Assembly (NCBI RefSeq): GCF_001921865.1
Contig: NZ_MSCT01000020.1
Span: forward strand, 620,001 to 684,000
Length of the DNA: 64,000 bases
DNA from: Pseudomonas chlororaphis
Lineage (GTDB): Bacteria > Pseudomonadota > Gammaproteobacteria > Pseudomonadales > Pseudomonadaceae
Direction: 5' to 3'
Below are positions 17,072 through 26,135 of this stretch, in pieces (within the stretch, counting starts at the first letter, position 1; every line of letters starts with the position of its first letter). The notes beneath the pieces are model-generated. The model searched no databases. It saw only the letters and a program-made list of their open reading frames with translations, and was not told the origin of the DNA. Made by a program: the position numbers and the translations under genes.

Positions 17072-18394
17072 ATGCCCTTTTGTCTTTCCCGTCGTTGGCA
17101 CCTGCGCCAACTGATCGCTGCCTCCAGCCTTGCCCTGCTCGTCGCCTGCGCGGAAAAACCCACCGCCGCCGATGCCCAGCCACTCCAAAGCATTCAAGCC
17201 GCCCCGCTCGCCGCACCTGCAACCGTCGCCCCGCTGGCCGTCGACAACCTGGATATCCAACCGACCCAGACCTTTGCCCAATGGCAGGCAGGGTTTCGCA
17301 CCGAAGCCCTGAACGCGGGCATCCGCGCCGATCTTTTCGACCGTGTATTCGCCGGCATCACCCCGGACATGGGCGTGATCAAGGCCGATCGCAGCCAGCC
17401 GGAATTCAGCCGTCCGGTATGGGAATACCTCGACGGCGCCCTGTCGCCGCTGCGTGTACGCAAGGGCCAGGCGCTGCTCAATCAATACGCCGATATCCTG
17501 CAGCAGATCGAACAGCGTTACGGCGTCGATCGTCAGGCCCTGGTGGCGGTGTGGGGCATGGAAAGCAATTTCGGCGAGTTCCAGGGCAACAAATCGGTGA
17601 TTCGCTCGCTCGCAACCCTGGCCTACGAAGGCCGTCGCCCGGCCTTCGCCAACAGCCAGTTGCTGGCTGCCCTGCAGATCCTCCAGCACGGCGACATCCA
17701 GCCTGAGAAGATGCTTGGCTCATGGGCCGGTGCGATGGGGCAGACCCAATTCATTCCGACCACCTACAACACCCACGCCGTGGATTTCGACGGCGATGGC
17801 CGCCGCGACATCTGGAACAGCCCGGGCGATGCCCTGGCCTCGACCGCGCACTACCTGCAAAGCTCCGGCTGGCAGAAAGGCCAGCCCTGGGGCTTCGAAG
17901 TGGAACTGGCGAACGGTTTCGACTATGCGCTGGCTGATGGCGCGATCCGCAAACCGGTGGCCGAATGGATGCGCCTGGGCATGAAACTGCCCAACGGTGC
18001 CAGCGTTCCAGCCGGTTCCGAGCAGCTGTCCGCGGCCCTGCTGCTGCCAGCGGGCTATCGCGGTCCGGCGTTCCTGATCCTCGACAACTTCCGCGCCGTG
18101 CTGAAGTACAACAACTCTTCGTCCTACGCCCTGGCGGTGAACCTGCTGTCGCAGCGTTTCAGCGGCTCAGGCCTGATCAACGGCGCCTGGCCGAAAGACG
18201 ATATGCCCTTGAGCCGAACCGAACGCATCGAATTGCAGGGCCTGCTCAGCGCCAACAATTACGATGCCGGCAACCCGGACGGCATTATCGGCGCCAACAC
18301 CCGCAAGGCGATTCGCAGCGCGCAGCAATCGCTGGGCTGGCCCGCCGACGGCTATCCGACCCACAAGCTGCTGGAAAGCCTGCGCTCGCGCTGA
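17072..18394 (+). CDS. sltB3: Lipoprotein lytic murein transglycosylase (SltB3-like) with peptidoglycan-binding domain
   Basis: This MltB-family (GH103-type) enzyme cleaves peptidoglycan glycan strands to 1,6-anhydro-muropeptides. The 440-residue precursor has a lipoprotein signal ending in LALLVACAEK. The catalytic domain includes VAVWGMESNFGEFQG, where the Glu is the expected catalytic acid, and AGAMGQTQFIPTTY. The C-terminal 60 residues (IELQGLLSANNYDAG, DGIIGANTRKAIRSAQ) form a PG_binding_1 domain. This architecture and the position downstream of holA match P. aeruginosa PA3992 (sltB3) as I recall it. ATG 17072 was chosen because it starts the signal peptide; the longer upstream frame overlaps arfA. 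Confidence 0.9.
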   Translation: MPFCLSRRWHLRQLIAASSLALLVACAEKPTAADAQPLQSIQAAPLAAPATVAPLAVDNLDIQPTQTFAQWQAGFRTEALNAGIRADLFDRVFAGITPDMGVIKADRSQPEFSRPVWEYLDGALSPLRVRKGQALLNQYADILQQIEQRYGVDRQALVAVWGMESNFGEFQGNKSVIRSLATLAYEGRRPAFANSQLLAALQILQHGDIQPEKMLGSWAGAMGQTQFIPTTYNTHAVDFDGDGRRDIWNSPGDALASTAHYLQSSGWQKGQPWGFEVELANGFDYALADGAIRKPVAEWMRLGMKLPNGASVPAGSEQLSAALLLPAGYRGPAFLILDNFRAVLKYNNSSSYALAVNLLSQRFSGSGLINGAWPKDDMPLSRTERIELQGLLSANNYDAGNPDGIIGANTRKAIRSAQQSLGWPADGYPTHKLLESLRSR

Positions 18395-18428
18395 GGCCAG
18401 CGCCCGATCCTTGATAGAGGGATCGCTA

Positions 18429-18451
18429 TCGCGAGCAAGCTCGCTCCTACA
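18429..18451. repeat. REP element
   Basis: TCGCGAGCAAGCTCGCTCCT lies between two convergent genes. GGAGCGAG follows within a few bases, giving an extended, imperfect palindrome. Confidence 0.75.
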
Positions 18452-18460
18452 AGGAGCGAG

Positions 18461-19417
18461 TCACGCCACTCCGCCGAAGACCACGTCCTGTTCCAGGATC
18501 AGTTGTTTCTCCCCCGCGTCCAGCCTGACCATCGCCCCCAGCGGCAGGGTCAGGTTGGGGTCGCAATGCCCGCTGCGCCATCCGCTCAGCACCGGAATCC
18601 GCAAAGGCTCGAAGGTCTGCTTGAGCAGCCCGGCAAGCGCCTGAGGCTCCACGCCCGCCACGTCGCCCACCAGCACACCGCGCAACCTGTCGAGCTTGCC
18701 GGCCAGGCGCAGGTGCGTCAGCAGGCGGTCAATGCGGTACAGCGGTTCATTGATGTCTTCGATGAACAGAATGACCCCGTCGCCGTTGATCTCATAGGGC
18801 GTCCCCAGGGTGGCGGCGATCAACGACAGGTTGCCCCCCAGCAGTTGGCCACAGGCGATGCCCGGCTCGATGGTGGTCAAGGGAAAGGCCGCCGGATGGG
18901 CCAACAGGCTACCGGCCTTCAACTGCCCCCTGAGCAGGCTGAATAGCGAGGACTCAGTCGGCGGCTGCTTGTCGCCCAGCAGATCGGCATTGAGCATCGG
19001 CCCGTGAAAGGTCACGAAACCCGCATAGCGATTGATCGCCAGATGCAGCGCGGTGATGTCGCTGTAGCCAACAAACGGCTTGGCGTTGCGCCTGAGCAGG
19101 TCGTAGTCGATCCGGTCGATCAGGCGCGGGCTGCCATAACCGCCCCGCAGGCACAGGATGGCATCGACATCGTCGGCGGCGAAGGCGGCGTGCAGGTCGT
19201 TCAGACGAACCTCGTCGCTGCCCGCGAGATAGCCATCCTTATGTTCGACACCTGGGTAAACCCGCAGCGAATAACCTCGTGTACGCATCCATCGAGCGGC
19301 CTTCTCGCTATCCAGGGCAGCCGGCCCGGCAGGCGCGATCAAGCCGATCACCCCTTGCGAGGGCAGCACCGGCACGGGCCGCTGGGCACAAAGGACATCA
19401 GTCGGTTGGAGGGTCAT
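18461..19417 (-). CDS. Muramoyltetrapeptide (LD-) carboxypeptidase, S66 family
   Basis: LD-carboxypeptidases remove the terminal D-Ala from tetrapeptides during peptidoglycan recycling in the cytoplasm. The 318-residue protein has the S66 catalytic residues in place: Ser119 in FVGYSDIT, Glu220 in LFIEDINEPLY and His284 in GWRSGHCDPN. There is no signal peptide, as expected for an LdcA-type enzyme. It lies beside a lytic transglycosylase and upstream of the lipA-mrdA cell-wall cluster. P. aeruginosa ldcA is at another locus as I recall, so I leave the symbol blank. Confidence 0.9.
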   Translation of the reverse strand: MTLQPTDVLCAQRPVPVLPSQGVIGLIAPAGPAALDSEKAARWMRTRGYSLRVYPGVEHKDGYLAGSDEVRLNDLHAAFAADDVDAILCLRGGYGSPRLIDRIDYDLLRRNAKPFVGYSDITALHLAINRYAGFVTFHGPMLNADLLGDKQPPTESSLFSLLRGQLKAGSLLAHPAAFPLTTIEPGIACGQLLGGNLSLIAATLGTPYEINGDGVILFIEDINEPLYRIDRLLTHLRLAGKLDRLRGVLVGDVAGVEPQALAGLLKQTFEPLRIPVLSGWRSGHCDPNLTLPLGAMVRLDAGEKQLILEQDVVFGGVA

Positions 19418-19551
19418 CCAATGGTTCTCCCTGTGTGGATTGGTTCATGCACAGTAGACATGAAAACAGGCAAACAGAAGGGTTGAAACGCGACGGCGTT
19501 TGCAGGAAAAGCCTGAACAGGGGGTGAGGCGCGGAAGTAACGGCAGATGAC

Positions 19552-19576
19552 GCCCGCAAGGACAGACCTTGCGGGC
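19552..19576 (-). terminator. Hairpin downstream of lipA
   Basis: GCCCGCAAGG, loop ACAGA, CCTTGCGGGC: a perfect 10-bp stem 8 bases past the lipA stop on the minus strand, with only a weak T-rich tail. Confidence 0.6.
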
Positions 19577-19584
19577 GCATTACA

Positions 19585-20607
19585 TCAGGAGACCAGGCCT
19601 TCTCTGGCCAGCTTCGCCTGCTCGTCGGCGTGATAGGAAGAACGTACCAGCGGGCCCGAGGCGACGTTCTTGAAGCCCATCTTGTAACCTTCCTCGGCGA
19701 ACCAGGCAAAGGTGTCCGGATGCACAAAACGCTGTACCGGCAGGTGGTTACGGGACGGTTGCAGGTACTGGCCGAGGGTCAGCATGTCGATGTCATGCTC
19801 GCGCATGCGCTTCATGACCTCGATGACTTCATCGTCGGTCTCGCCCAGGCCCAGCATCAGGCCGGACTTGGTCGGTACGTGCGGCACCAGTTGCTTGAAC
19901 TTCTGCAGCAGGGTCAGCGACCACTGGTAGTCGGAACCCGGGCGCGCGGCCTTGTACAGGCGCGGTACGGTTTCCAGGTTGTGGTTGAACACATCCGGCG
20001 GCTCGGCAGCGGTGATTTCCAGCGCTACGTCCATACGGCCGCGATAGTCGGGAACCAGGGTTTCCAACTGCACGTTCGGCGACAATTTACGGATTTCGCG
20101 GATGCAGTCGGCAAAGTGCTGGGCGCCGCCGTCGCGCAGGTCGTCGCGGTCGACCGAGGTGATCACCACGTACTTCAAGCGCAGGTCGGCAATGGCCACC
20201 GCCAGGTTCGTCGGTTCATCGACATCCAGAGGCTTCGGACGACCGTGGCCGACGTCGCAGAACGGGCAGCGTCGGGTGCAGATGTCGCCCATGATCATGA
20301 ACGTCGCGGTGCCACCGGAGAAGCATTCGCCCAGGTTCGGGCAGGACGCCTCTTCGCAGACACTGTGCAGCTTGTGCTTACGCAACAATTGCTTGATCCG
20401 GTCGACTTCCGGGGAAACCGGGATACGCACGCGGATCCAGTCGGGTTTCTTCGGCAGCTCGGTGGTCGGAATGATCTTCACCGGGATGCGGGCGACTTTC
20501 TCGGCACCGCGCAATTTAACGCCGGTTTCCACTTTCGCACGGGCCGGGCGCTCGGAGATATCCAGCGTCGGGATCAGGGTTTGCACAGCGTCTTGCGCAG
20601 TAGTCAT
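19585..20607 (-). CDS. lipA: Lipoyl synthase
   Basis: LipA inserts two sulfurs into protein-bound octanoyl groups to make lipoamide. The 340-residue radical-SAM protein shows the auxiliary-cluster cysteines in CEEASCPNLGECF and the radical-SAM motif CTRRCPFCDVGHG, plus the C-terminal GPLVRSSYHAD. lipB ends 1 base before the lipA start, so the two are one transcript with ybeD and probably dacA upstream. Confidence 0.97.
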   Translation of the reverse strand: MTTAQDAVQTLIPTLDISERPARAKVETGVKLRGAEKVARIPVKIIPTTELPKKPDWIRVRIPVSPEVDRIKQLLRKHKLHSVCEEASCPNLGECFSGGTATFMIMGDICTRRCPFCDVGHGRPKPLDVDEPTNLAVAIADLRLKYVVITSVDRDDLRDGGAQHFADCIREIRKLSPNVQLETLVPDYRGRMDVALEITAAEPPDVFNHNLETVPRLYKAARPGSDYQWSLTLLQKFKQLVPHVPTKSGLMLGLGETDDEVIEVMKRMREHDIDMLTLGQYLQPSRNHLPVQRFVHPDTFAWFAEEGYKMGFKNVASGPLVRSSYHADEQAKLAREGLVS

Positions 20608-20608
20608 A

Positions 20609-21256
20609 TCAGTCGATTCCGCCCGTTAGGGTCGTCTGCTCAGCATAGTCGAGGTGTTTGACGAGCTGCGCGCGCAGCCGGGCACTTACCTCGGCAAATT
20701 CAATCGATCCTGCGTGGTCGCTCAGCTGGGTCATTGCCAGCCCGGCATAGCCACAGGGGTTAATCCGGCGAAACGGCTGCAGGTCCATGTCCACGTTCAA
20801 GGCCAGCCCATGAAAGGAACAGCCATGGCGGATCCGCAGGCCCAGGGAGGCCATTTTCGCGCCGTCGACGTAAACGCCGGGGGCATCCGGCTTGGCCGCC
20901 GCGGTCACGCCGTAGCTGGCCAGCAACTCGATCAGGCACTGCTCCATCCGACTGACCAGGTCACGCACGCCAAAACCCAGACGACGCACGTCCAGCAGCA
21001 GATAGGCCACCAACTGGCCAGGGCCGTGATAGGTCACCTGGCCGCCCCGGTCGACCTGCACCACCGGGATATCCCCGGGCAGCAACAGATGTTCGGCCTT
21101 GCCCGCCTGCCCCTGGGTAAAGACCGGCGGGTGCTGCACCAGCCAGATTTCATCGGGAGCGTCGGTGCCGCGTTCGTTGGTAAAGCGTTGCATGGCCTGC
21201 CAGACCGGCTCGTAGGCCATCTGGCCGAGCTCGCGAAAGCCCAGCGTTTGCGACAT
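20609..21256 (-). CDS. lipB: Octanoyl-[ACP]:protein N-octanoyltransferase
   Basis: LipB moves octanoate from acyl carrier protein to lipoyl domains, upstream of LipA. The 215-residue protein contains the substrate loop DRGGQVTYHGPGQLVAYLL, the catalytic Lys in GAKMASLGLRI, and the Cys in RINPCGYAG. ATG 21256 overlaps the ybeD stop as TGATG, indicating translational coupling; a GTG one codon earlier is also possible. Confidence 0.96.
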   Translation of the reverse strand: MSQTLGFRELGQMAYEPVWQAMQRFTNERGTDAPDEIWLVQHPPVFTQGQAGKAEHLLLPGDIPVVQVDRGGQVTYHGPGQLVAYLLLDVRRLGFGVRDLVSRMEQCLIELLASYGVTAAAKPDAPGVYVDGAKMASLGLRIRHGCSFHGLALNVDMDLQPFRRINPCGYAGLAMTQLSDHAGSIEFAEVSARLRAQLVKHLDYAEQTTLTGGID

Positions 21257-21531
21257 CACAGCACCATGTGTACGAAACCGGTGGCCCGCAACTCGCTGTT
21301 GATGTCGTACAGCTGCTCTTGCCCAGTGGCGATGATATGCAGCTGGATCGTCGTGTACTTGCCATTGGTGCTCTGGCGCTCGGCCAGGGACTTGTGGTCG
21401 ACGGTCGCGTGTTTTTCAAGGATCGCGATGATCTTGTCCTTGAAACCCACGCCGGTGTCGCCGATCACCTTAATCGGGTAATCCGCGCAGGGGAATTCGA
21501 TCTTTGGCGCCTTTACTTCGGTGTCTGTCAT
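21256..21531 (-). CDS. ybeD: DUF493 family protein YbeD
   Basis: This 91-residue ACT-like-fold protein (IEFPCADYPIKVIGD...GFVHMVL) is conserved between dacA and lipB in gammaproteobacteria. A regulatory role in lipoate metabolism has been proposed from its ACT-like structure but is not established. ATG 21531 gives the family start (MTDTEVKAPKIEFP); the longer frame upstream reads into the dacA terminator. Its stop overlaps the lipB start. Confidence 0.92.
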   Translation of the reverse strand: MTDTEVKAPKIEFPCADYPIKVIGDTGVGFKDKIIAILEKHATVDHKSLAERQSTNGKYTTIQLHIIATGQEQLYDINSELRATGFVHMVL

Positions 21532-21566
21532 GGCGTAACGGCCTCGTAAGCCGTGGCGACGGACGC

Positions 21567-21595
21567 GGCCCCCGCTCTGCTTCAGAGCGAGGGCC
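21567..21595 (-). terminator. Hairpin between dacA and ybeD
   Basis: GGCCC-C-CGCTCTG and CAGAGCG-A-GGGCC form a long stem with one mismatch and a CTT loop. It lies past the dacA stop on the minus strand. There is no T-run, so partial termination is likely. Confidence 0.55.
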
Positions 21596-21611
21596 ACGCG
21601 GGTCGACAATA

Positions 21612-22769
21612 TCAGTTGAACAAGCCGTAGAAGAATAGACGGATGCTATCCCACATGCGGCGGAAGATACCACCTTCGTCGACCGCGTCCAGAGCGATCA
21701 GATCGGCGCTGTGCACCACCTTGTCGTCCAGCTTCACTTCGACTTTACCGATCACGTCGCCCTTGGCGATTGGCGCGACCAGTTGTGGGTTCATGGTCAT
21801 GCTGGCGGCGAGCTTCTTCAGCTGGCCTTTTGGCATGGTCATGGTCAGGTCTTCAGCCAGACCGGCCTTGACCTGGGAAGTGGTGCCTTTCCAGACAGGG
21901 GCCTGAGCCAGCTCGGTGCCCTTCTGGTAGAAGGTCTGGGTTTCGAAGAAACGGAAACCGTAGGTCAGCAGCTTCTGGGTTTCAGCGGCGCGAGCCTGCT
22001 CGCTGTTGGTGCCGAACACCACGGCGATCAGGCGCATGCCGTCACGCACGGCCGAGGACACCATGCAGTAGCCGGCCTCGTCGGTGTGACCGGTTTTCAG
22101 ACCGTCGACGGTCTTGTCGCGCCACAGCAACAGGTTGCGGTTAGGTTGCTTGATGCCGTTCCAGAAGAACTCTTTCTGCGAGTAGATCGCGTAGTGAGCC
22201 GGATCTTCGTGAATGATCGCGCGAGCCAGCACCGCCATGTCGTGCGCCGACGAGTAGTGCTCGGGGTTCGGCAGGCCGGTCGGGTTCATGAAGTGGCTAT
22301 TGGTCATGCCCAGGTCGCCGGCGGTCTTGTTCATCATGTCGGCGAAGGCGTCTTCACTGCCGGCGATGTGCTCGGAAATCGCGACGCTGGCGTCGTTGCC
22401 CGACTGGATGATGATGCCGTGCAGCAAGTCGCTGACGGTCACTTGCGAGCCGACCTTGATGAACATCCGCGAACCGCCGGTGCGCCAGGCGTTCTCGCTG
22501 ACGGTCACCGGATCGTTCTCGCCGATCTGGCCGCGACGGATTTCCAGGGTCGCGATGTAGGCGGTCATCAGCTTGGTCAGGCTGGCTGGCGGCAGGCGTT
22601 GGTCACCGTTGTTCTCCACCAGCACGTTACCGCTGCTGGCATCCATGAGCACATAGGACTTGGCGGCCAGTTGCGGCGGCGACGGCATCACTTCGACCGC
22701 CCAGGCGGCAGGCGTGATGATCAGCGGGACAAGCAGACACAGGCGTTTGGCAAAGGTGGTGATGTTCAT
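21612..22769 (-). CDS. dacA: D-alanyl-D-alanine carboxypeptidase (PBP5/6 type)
   Basis: This periplasmic enzyme trims the fifth D-Ala of peptidoglycan pentapeptides. The 385-residue precursor has a signal peptide ending at AAWA, the catalytic SxxK as SLTK in LPPASLTKLMTAY, the SGN triad member in IIQSGNDASVA, KTG in GLKTGHTDEAGYC, and a C-terminal amphipathic anchor (MWDSIRLFFYGLFN) for the inner membrane, as in PBP5. P. aeruginosa calls the equivalent gene dacC. It is separated from rlpA by 185 bases that probably hold its promoter. Confidence 0.96.
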   Translation of the reverse strand: MNITTFAKRLCLLVPLIITPAAWAVEVMPSPPQLAAKSYVLMDASSGNVLVENNGDQRLPPASLTKLMTAYIATLEIRRGQIGENDPVTVSENAWRTGGSRMFIKVGSQVTVSDLLHGIIIQSGNDASVAISEHIAGSEDAFADMMNKTAGDLGMTNSHFMNPTGLPNPEHYSSAHDMAVLARAIIHEDPAHYAIYSQKEFFWNGIKQPNRNLLLWRDKTVDGLKTGHTDEAGYCMVSSAVRDGMRLIAVVFGTNSEQARAAETQKLLTYGFRFFETQTFYQKGTELAQAPVWKGTTSQVKAGLAEDLTMTMPKGQLKKLAASMTMNPQLVAPIAKGDVIGKVEVKLDDKVVHSADLIALDAVDEGGIFRRMWDSIRLFFYGLFN

Positions 22770-22954
22770 CCGTCTCTCGAAATTGCTAATGGAAACTTGT
22801 CCTCGCGGACAAAACTATTCAGACAGCCTTCTAAAGGGCTATCGCGTGTTCAGTTGTTCACTCACTGACCCTTGCCGGGCTTTTGTTGTACGACGAGCCA
22901 ACAACCTGGGTTCACCCCCCAATTACCGCAGGCGAACCATGAATCGAAATGCGC

Positions 22955-23959
22955 TTACTCGGCAGTCACCAGGCTCGGTTGCCCCAGATTGGCCAGCCGG
23001 ACACTGTTCTGCACTTGCTGGATCTCACCCGGCGAGCCGATCGGCCCCAGGCGCACCCGGTGCAAGGTCTGTTGATTGCGCACGATCGAGCTGATGAACA
23101 CCGGAGCGCTCACCATCCCGCTCAGCTTCGAGCGTAGGAGCTCGGCAGCGTCCGGGTTGGCGAAGGCGCCCACCTGCAGATACTGGCCAGAGGCTTGCGC
23201 AGAAACGTTTTTTTTTGCGTCCAGCTGCACCGGCACCACGGCCGCGGCATGCTGTTGTGGAGGTGGCGTCCATTGCTCCACAGTGCCCGCCGAGGCGGTC
23301 ATCACAGGCGCGGCGGCCTTGGGCTCATTGAGCATCAAGGGCGCCGGCCGGCCGCGTTGGGCCCACCACTCTTGCGGGTCGATCCCCTCGACCTTGACCC
23401 GGGCGGTGCCGATCTCGGCATAACCGAGCTTCTTGGCCGCGGCGTAGGATAAATCGATGATCCGGTCCGAATAGAACGGCCCGCGGTCGTTGACCCGCAG
23501 AATCACGCTCTTGTTGTTGTCCAGGTTGGTCACCCGGACATAACTCGGCAGCGGCAGGGTCTTGTGCGCGGCGCTCATGCCGTACAGGTCGTACACCTCG
23601 CCGTTGGCGGTGTTCTGTCCATGGAATTTGGTGCCGTACCAGGAAGCCGTGCCCGAAGCGACATAACGCTTGGATTCGGCCATCGGGAAATAGGTCTTGC
23701 CCAGCACCGTATAAGGGTTGGCCTTGTACGGGCCGGTGTGCAGGGTCGGCGTGGCGTCAGGGATGCGCGATACGTCCACGTCCCACCAGGGAGCGCCGTC
23801 CTTATGGGCACGGTTGATATCCAGGCCTGGAGTCGTGCGCACGACGGCCGAACCACCTTTCTGTTTCGGCGCCTGGGTCGACGAGCAACTGACCACCAGC
23901 AAGGACAATGCGGCAAGCGCCACCAGCTTCAGGGGTTTGCGGATTGGCGATGCCAGCAT
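22955..23959 (-). CDS. rlpA: Septal-ring lytic transglycosylase RlpA
   Basis: RlpA is an outer-membrane lipoprotein that cleaves peptidoglycan lacking stem peptides at the septum. The 334-residue precursor has a lipobox (LLVVSCSS), a double-psi beta-barrel domain (ASWYGTKFHGQNTANGEVYD...RVNDRGPFYSDRIIDLS) and a C-terminal SPOR domain from about residue 255 (YLQVGAFANPDAAELLRSKL). Between them is a Pro/Ala linker. Its start overlaps the sltB1 stop (TAATG). Confidence 0.96.
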   Translation of the reverse strand: MLASPIRKPLKLVALAALSLLVVSCSSTQAPKQKGGSAVVRTTPGLDINRAHKDGAPWWDVDVSRIPDATPTLHTGPYKANPYTVLGKTYFPMAESKRYVASGTASWYGTKFHGQNTANGEVYDLYGMSAAHKTLPLPSYVRVTNLDNNKSVILRVNDRGPFYSDRIIDLSYAAAKKLGYAEIGTARVKVEGIDPQEWWAQRGRPAPLMLNEPKAAAPVMTASAGTVEQWTPPPQQHAAAVVPVQLDAKKNVSAQASGQYLQVGAFANPDAAELLRSKLSGMVSAPVFISSIVRNQQTLHRVRLGPIGSPGEIQQVQNSVRLANLGQPSLVTAE

Positions 23960-24972
23960 TACTTGACGCCCCGTGCTTGGACCAGCTGTTCAGAGAGCTG
24001 ATGTACGGCCATGGCGTACATCACGCTGCGGTTATAACGCGTGATCGCGTAGAAATTCTTCAGCCCCATCCAGTATTCGGGGCCATTGTCGCCTTCCAGG
24101 CGGAACGCCGTGACCGGCATATCGTCGCGCAGCGCATCATGACTCGACCAGCCCAGCGCCCGCAACTCCCCAACGGTTTTCGTCGGTTCGATACCGGTGG
24201 TCAGGCCTTCGTCGACCCGATCGCCGCGCACCTCGGCCCGGCTGACCACCGGTTGCCCGGCCTCCCAGCCGTGGCGCTTGAAATAACTGGCAACACTGCC
24301 GATGGCATCATCGGGGTTGGTCCAGATATTGATGTGGCCATCGCCGTCGAAGTCCACAGCATAGGCGCGAAAACTGCTCGGCATGAACTGCGGCAAGCCC
24401 ATGGCACCAGCGTAGGAACCTTTCAGGGTCAGCGGATCGATCTGCTCTTCACGCGCCAGCAGCAGGAATTCGCGCAACTCCTTGCGGAAAAACTCGGCCC
24501 GCGGCGGGTAGTCGAAGCCCAGGGTCGACAGCGCATCGATCACCCGATAGTTACCGGTATTGCGCCCAAAGAAGGTCTCGACGCCGATGATCGACACAAT
24601 CACCTGGGCCGGCACGCCATATTCCTGCTCGGCACGAGCCAGTACTGCCTCGTGCTGGCGCCAGAAGTCCACACCGCGGGCGATACGCGCGTCGGAAATG
24701 AACATCGGGCGGTAGTCTTTCCACTGCTTGACCCGCTCGGCAGGCCGAGAAATGGCATCGAGGATCGACTGCTTGCGCTCGGCCTCGCGAAACACGCCCA
24801 TCAACTGTTCGCCGGCAAACCCGTAGTCGCGCGTCATCTCGCCGACGAACTCGGCCACTTGCGGCGAACCTTCGTATTCGCCGGCGGCCAGCGCTTCCTG
24901 CGCCGCACCGAGGATGCCTACCAGACCAACCCAAGGCGCATACCGAGCGGTCCAGCCACGCATTGCTTGCAT
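23959..24972 (-). CDS. sltB1: Lytic murein transglycosylase B (SltB1/MltB family)
   Basis: This GH103 transglycosylase acts on peptidoglycan glycan strands. The 337-residue protein has an N-terminal export signal (MQAMRGWTARYAPWVGLVGILGAAQEALA) without a lipobox cysteine, hence the soluble periplasmic SltB type and not lipoprotein MltB. Catalytic Glu lies in VSIIGVETFFGRNTG, followed by YAGAMGLPQFMPSSFR and the calcium-binding-like DFDGDGHINIW. ATG 24972 was chosen over an upstream in-frame start at 25008 because AAGGTG stands about 9 bases before it. It lies in the rodA-sltB1-rlpA series. Confidence 0.93.
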   Translation of the reverse strand: MQAMRGWTARYAPWVGLVGILGAAQEALAAGEYEGSPQVAEFVGEMTRDYGFAGEQLMGVFREAERKQSILDAISRPAERVKQWKDYRPMFISDARIARGVDFWRQHEAVLARAEQEYGVPAQVIVSIIGVETFFGRNTGNYRVIDALSTLGFDYPPRAEFFRKELREFLLLAREEQIDPLTLKGSYAGAMGLPQFMPSSFRAYAVDFDGDGHINIWTNPDDAIGSVASYFKRHGWEAGQPVVSRAEVRGDRVDEGLTTGIEPTKTVGELRALGWSSHDALRDDMPVTAFRLEGDNGPEYWMGLKNFYAITRYNRSVMYAMAVHQLSEQLVQARGVK

Positions 24973-24989
24973 TGAATTCTTCACCTTAT

Positions 24990-26135
24990 TCAAACCTGCG
25001 CGATCCACTTACGGTGGGTATGGATCGACATCAAAACCCCAAACGCTGACAGCAGCGTCACCAGCGAAGTTCCTCCGTAGCTAATGAACGGCAACGGCAC
25101 CCCCACGACCGGCAACAGGCCACTGACCATACCGATGTTGACGAAAACGTAAACAAAAAACGTCATGGTCAGGGCGCCGGCGAGCAATTTGCCGAACAGC
25201 GTCTGCGCCTGGGCGGTAATCACCAGACCCCGACCGATCAGCAGCAGATAGATCAGCAGCAAGGCGCAAATGCCCACCAGGCCGAACTCTTCGCCCATGA
25301 CCGCGATAATGAAGTCGGTGTGGCTCTCGGGCAAAAAGTCCAGGTGGGACTGAGTGCCCAGCAGCCAGCCCTTGCCGAAGACGCCGCCGGAGCCGATGGC
25401 CGCCTTGGACTGGATAATGTTCCAGCCAGTGCCCAGCGGGTCGCTTTCCGGGTCGAGGAAGGTCAGGATCCGCTGCTTCTGGTAGTCGTGCATGATGAAG
25501 AACCACATGGCGATGGCCACCGGCACCGTGGCGGCCAGCACGCTGAGGATCCAGCGCCAGCGCAATCCCCCCATGAACAGCACGAAGGCGCCGCCGGCGA
25601 GAATCAGCAGCGAGGTGCCGAGATCCGGCTGGCGCACGATCAGGATGAACGGGATACCGATCAGGATCAGGCTGACCCCCACATGCTTGAGCTGGGGTGG
25701 CAAGGTGCGCTTGGCCAGGTACCAGGCGATGGTCGCCGGCATGATGATCTTCATGAACTCCGAGGGCTGGAAGCGGATCACCCCGGGGATATTGATCCAG
25801 CGGGTCGCGCCCATGGCGTTGTGCCCCATGACATCCACCACCACCAGCAGCACCACGCCGAACACATAGGCCAGCGGCACCCAACGCGCCATGAAACGGG
25901 GCTCGAGCTGGGCGATGACGATCATCGACACCAGGCCGATGCCGAACGAGGTGGCCTGCTTGGCCAGCAGGTCCCAGCTCTTGCCGCTGGCCGAATAGAG
26001 GACGAACAGGCTGCCGGCCGCCAGGGTCAGCAGCAGGATCAGCAAGGGGCCGTCGATGTGCATGCGCTGCAACAGCGTCGCGCGGCGACGCATCACATCC
26101 TCGCTGGACAGAATGCGATCGAAATTACTCTTCAC
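24990..26135 (-). CDS. rodA: Peptidoglycan glycosyltransferase RodA (SEDS)
   Basis: RodA polymerises glycan strands in the elongasome together with PBP2. The 381-residue protein has about ten membrane helices and the SEDS signature near the C-terminus (PLPFISYGGTSLVTLL) with the conserved HNAMGATRWINIP and QPSEFMKI. The likely start is GTG 26135 (VKSNFDRILSSEDVMRRR), which overlaps the end of mrdA by 11 bases and matches the homologue start that I recall; ATG 14 codons later (MRRRATLL) is an alternative. Confidence 0.95.
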   Translation of the reverse strand: MKSNFDRILSSEDVMRRRATLLQRMHIDGPLLILLLTLAAGSLFVLYSASGKSWDLLAKQATSFGIGLVSMIVIAQLEPRFMARWVPLAYVFGVVLLVVVDVMGHNAMGATRWINIPGVIRFQPSEFMKIIMPATIAWYLAKRTLPPQLKHVGVSLILIGIPFILIVRQPDLGTSLLILAGGAFVLFMGGLRWRWILSVLAATVPVAIAMWFFIMHDYQKQRILTFLDPESDPLGTGWNIIQSKAAIGSGGVFGKGWLLGTQSHLDFLPESHTDFIIAVMGEEFGLVGICALLLIYLLLIGRGLVITAQAQTLFGKLLAGALTMTFFVYVFVNIGMVSGLLPVVGVPLPFISYGGTSLVTLLSAFGVLMSIHTHRKWIAQV